Source: Flavobacteriales bacterium (lineage in GTDB: Bacteria; Bacteroidota; Bacteroidia; Flavobacteriales_E; Vicingaceae). From it: a stretch of 8,339 nucleotides of DNA. The DNA lies in the NCBI GenBank assembly GCA_002402165.1, contig NVVI01000002.1, positions 87,492 through 95,830 of the forward strand, written 5' to 3'. Below the pieces are notes generated by a model. The model was not told the origin of the DNA, made no database searches, and worked only from the letters and a program-made list of their open reading frames with translations. This document shows positions 6,432 through 8,339 of the stretch, in pieces. The translations under genes were made by a program, and so were the position numbers. The stretch's first letter is position 1; every line of letters begins with the position of its first letter.

Positions 6432-7586
6432 TTATTTCAAAAAGCTCTTGTTTTGAACAATAATATCCTTGGTCATTTTTTTAATAATTTCTCCAGATCG
6501 AATAATCATTGCATCATCACTCGGAAAAGGCATTGGTTTATGAGTGTCTAATTCCTTGTGAGTTTCAGGTTTTAATGCATCATAATTTCCATAAGCTAAA
6601 GCATAATGGTTTTCAAATAACGCATCAGCGCTAATCGGTTCTTTTTTTAGAAGTTTATCGCTTACATTGTCATAATATTCTATAACCCCAGAAATACGAG
6701 CCGTTTTCTTTTGATGAAATCTTGTAACCTTACATGTTATCGTTTTGTATCTCGGAATTTTAATGTCGTTACCTAAGCTATCCTTAGTAACATTTCCATT
6801 AGCATCCAGCACATAATCAAAACCGTCCTCAACCTCTCTGCTTTCTGTTATAGAATTGCTTGCTAATCCTTCAGGAGAGACATCAATCAGCTTTAAGTTT
6901 AAAATAATTGAATAATGATACAGCTTAGTTGTGTCAATGTATGAATCATAATTCATCCATTTTTTATCTAAATCATTTACATTAATGTTTTGAATTTCTT
7001 GCATCATTTCTTGTGGCATAGTAACTTTTGCATTGTCTTCTATCCTAAAAAACACATTCGTTTTTCCTGCCAATTGTGCTACTTTAATTTTTTCTTTTAC
7101 ATCTTTATAATTTGGATTAAATTTGTGGGCTTCTTTATACCTATTAAAAGCTTTACGAGCTTCAAACCTATCGTTTTTAGCCATATAATCTTCTCCTTTT
7201 GCGTAAGCATATTCTGTAGCATTATTTTTAGCTGTAGATAGTTCTCCAGAAAAATCTCTTTCTTCGTAATTAATGCCAACAGGGGGCAAAGAAGCAGCAA
7301 TATCTTGATGTTTTTGCATTTTAACATACAAATAATATATTTTACTCCAATTAGCAGGATTCCCTTCTTGTTTTAATCGATTAACTTCTGTAATGTCCCT
7401 ATTGTAAGCCATACGATAAGCATCGTTAAATATATCTACCTCTTCAAATTTCCCTGGATTTTTCCTGATTTTTTTAGCTGATTTTTTAATCGCTGCATCA
7501 TAATTTCCAGACGATAACTGCTTACTTGAAGACTTACATGATGCAAACAAAACTGCTATTAATAAAAATGGTATTAACTTTTTCAT
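6432..7586 (-). CDS. Putative lipoprotein with TPR-like helices, function unknown
   Basis: The 384-residue protein starts MKKLIPFLLIAVLFASCKSSSK: a short basic n-region, a hydrophobic core and a lipobox FASC with C17 as the probable lipidated cysteine. The residues after it (KSSSK) lack the acidic run linked to surface export in Bacteroidota, so an inward-facing outer- or inner-membrane lipoprotein is inferred. After the signal, LSSGNYDAAIKKSAKKIRKNPGK (25-47) and FEARKAFNRYKEAHKFNPNYKDVKEKI (near 142-168) have the spacing of tetratricopeptide-like helical repeats, which usually mediate protein contacts. The C-terminal half, from about NVFFRIEDNAKVTMPQEM, appears to be a separate domain with beta-rich segments (YHYSIILNLKLIDVSPEG, ARISGVIEYYD). 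I recall similar unnamed lipoproteins in Flavobacteriia but know no function. It is convergent with dinB with only one base between stops. It follows the glycoside hydrolase on the same strand after a 92-nt gap in which I see no clear promoter or terminator. Confidence 0.85.
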   Translation of the reverse strand: MKKLIPFLLIAVLFASCKSSSKQLSSGNYDAAIKKSAKKIRKNPGKFEEVDIFNDAYRMAYNRDITEVNRLKQEGNPANWSKIYYLYVKMQKHQDIAASLPPVGINYEERDFSGELSTAKNNATEYAYAKGEDYMAKNDRFEARKAFNRYKEAHKFNPNYKDVKEKIKVAQLAGKTNVFFRIEDNAKVTMPQEMMQEIQNINVNDLDKKWMNYDSYIDTTKLYHYSIILNLKLIDVSPEGLASNSITESREVEDGFDYVLDANGNVTKDSLGNDIKIPRYKTITCKVTRFHQKKTARISGVIEYYDNVSDKLLKKEPISADALFENHYALAYGNYDALKPETHKELDTHKPMPFPSDDAMIIRSGEIIKKMTKDIIVQNKSFLK

Positions 7587-7678
7587 ATTGTAAATTTATA
7601 GTGCTAAAAATCAAAGATTAAGCCAAACAAATTGTTTAAACATTCTCTATGAAGTAAATGTAAAAAAAATCTACTAAA

Positions 7679-8339
7679 TCAGGGTTGATAATACTTTTTT
7701 ATCAGCTTTTCTACAGGCTTATGTTGTGGAGTGTAATCTGAATTTTTTAATCCTCCTGATTTTTCATCTTCCGCATACCATTTCCATAAAAAACCACCTC
7801 CAAACCATGGTTGTTGCCATACATTTTTAAATAATGAAGAATAAGCATTTACTTGCGCTTTTAAATTTACATTTTCATCTCTTTTTATATTTTCAACTTC
7901 CCATTGGTTCCATGCAGAAAAATCGATGCTTTTATATCCAAATTCAGTAAAAATAATTTTCTTTCCTTGCTGTTTTGAAAAACCTTGCAATTCTACCATT
8001 ATCTTTTCCCACTTTTGATTGAGCTCTTTTATGTTTACTTCTTTTGTTTGCGTCAAAGGAAAGTAAGCATCAACACCTATATAATCCAATTCATCCCAAA
8101 ATTTAATGTTTTTATAATTATCCCAATTTGCAGCATAAGTTATTTTACCTTTATATATTTTACGAATTGCTTTTATTAATCCGCTCCAAAAAACCCTTCT
8201 CTTTGTTGCTGCAATTTTATATTCTGTACCTATACAAAACATTTCTACGTGATGCTTTTCAGCAATTTTTGCAAAGGTTAAAATATATTGTGCATAATCC
8301 TTCTCCCAAGTTGTCCATGCTTTCTCTGTTTTTAAATCA
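7679..8339 (-). CDS. GH113-like glycoside hydrolase (possible beta-mannanase), C-terminal part
   Basis: The frame is open to the window edge, so the N-terminus, including any signal peptide, is missing; 219 residues are visible. They look like the second half of a (beta/alpha)8 glycoside hydrolase barrel of the GH113 type. Landmarks, numbered from the window edge, are MFCIGTEYK (33-41; E39 at the acid/base position), the ITYAANWDNY block (66-75), FWDELDYIGVDAYFPL (80-95), KKIIFTEFGYKS (125-136; E132 as nucleophile candidate), and WFGGGFLWKW (178-187). The end, SDYTPQHKPVEKLIKKYY, is also typical. Characterised GH113 members are endo-beta-1,4-mannanases or exo-acting relatives, so mannan or gluco-/galactomannan is the likely substrate; that is from family knowledge. 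An internal ATG at 8242 is not the start because TWEKDYAQYILTFAKIAEKHHVE precedes it in frame. Other TIM-barrel families such as GH5 are possible but fit the TYAANW and DAYFPL blocks less well. Confidence 0.82.
   Translation of the reverse strand, partial: DLKTEKAWTTWEKDYAQYILTFAKIAEKHHVEMFCIGTEYKIAATKRRVFWSGLIKAIRKIYKGKITYAANWDNYKNIKFWDELDYIGVDAYFPLTQTKEVNIKELNQKWEKIMVELQGFSKQQGKKIIFTEFGYKSIDFSAWNQWEVENIKRDENVNLKAQVNAYSSLFKNVWQQPWFGGGFLWKWYAEDEKSGGLKNSDYTPQHKPVEKLIKKYYQP

Noticed and set aside
7625..7641. AAACAA-A-TTGTTT and GTTTAAAC palindromes between the glycoside hydrolase and lipoprotein genes
   Set aside because: These are short, A+T-only-type palindromes expected by chance in this base composition, and no promoter elements accompany them.

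Overview
The window reads as chromosomal DNA of a Bacteroidota bacterium, most likely a marine or aquatic member of the Flavobacteriia or a close relative. The DNA is strongly A+T rich, no convincing Shine-Dalgarno sequences precede the starts, and the genes resemble Flavobacteriia families: a TyrRS with HIGS and KFGKT motifs, an SPASM radical SAM protein, a lipoprotein with a short FASC lipobox, and short hairpin repeats. This placement is inferred from protein and repeat style; no rRNA or other marker is present.

Layout. Positions 1-567 (+) hold the C-terminal part of an acyl-CoA carboxylase carboxyltransferase subunit, cut by the window edge. It meets, tail to tail with a 2-nt gap, a minus-strand block at 570-3412. 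In transcription order this block is tyrosyl-tRNA synthetase (tyrS), a small exported protein of unknown function, and a PlsC-type lysophospholipid acyltransferase. tyrS and the exported protein overlap at TAATG, which suggests coupled translation. Divergent from tyrS, at 3492-4019 (+), is a 175-aa orphan protein with an R-X4-H motif like that of HEPN domains. A repeat-rich gap at 4020-4184 separates it from a convergent radical SAM/SPASM gene at 4185-5207 (-). A gap at 5208-5354 packed with inverted repeats follows. Then comes dinB (DNA polymerase IV, +), split by an apparent one-base deletion near 5459. dinB is convergent, with a 1-nt gap, with a lipoprotein gene at 6432-7586 (-). The last gene, 7679-8339 (-), is the C-terminal part of a GH113-like glycoside hydrolase (possible beta-mannanase) that runs off the window.

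Functionally this is a mostly housekeeping region: lipid synthesis, tRNA charging, translesion synthesis and fatty acyl-CoA metabolism. Added to it are one possible polysaccharide-degrading enzyme and several lineage-specific proteins. The genes do not form one pathway, and I see no multi-gene defence or mobile system. The most unusual features are (1) a 78-bp element with inverted ends sitting in frame inside the signal-peptide region of the exported protein, with related hairpin repeats elsewhere in the window, (2) the frameshift in dinB, (3) the HEPN-like orphan, and (4) a row of near-perfect dyads directly upstream of dinB.
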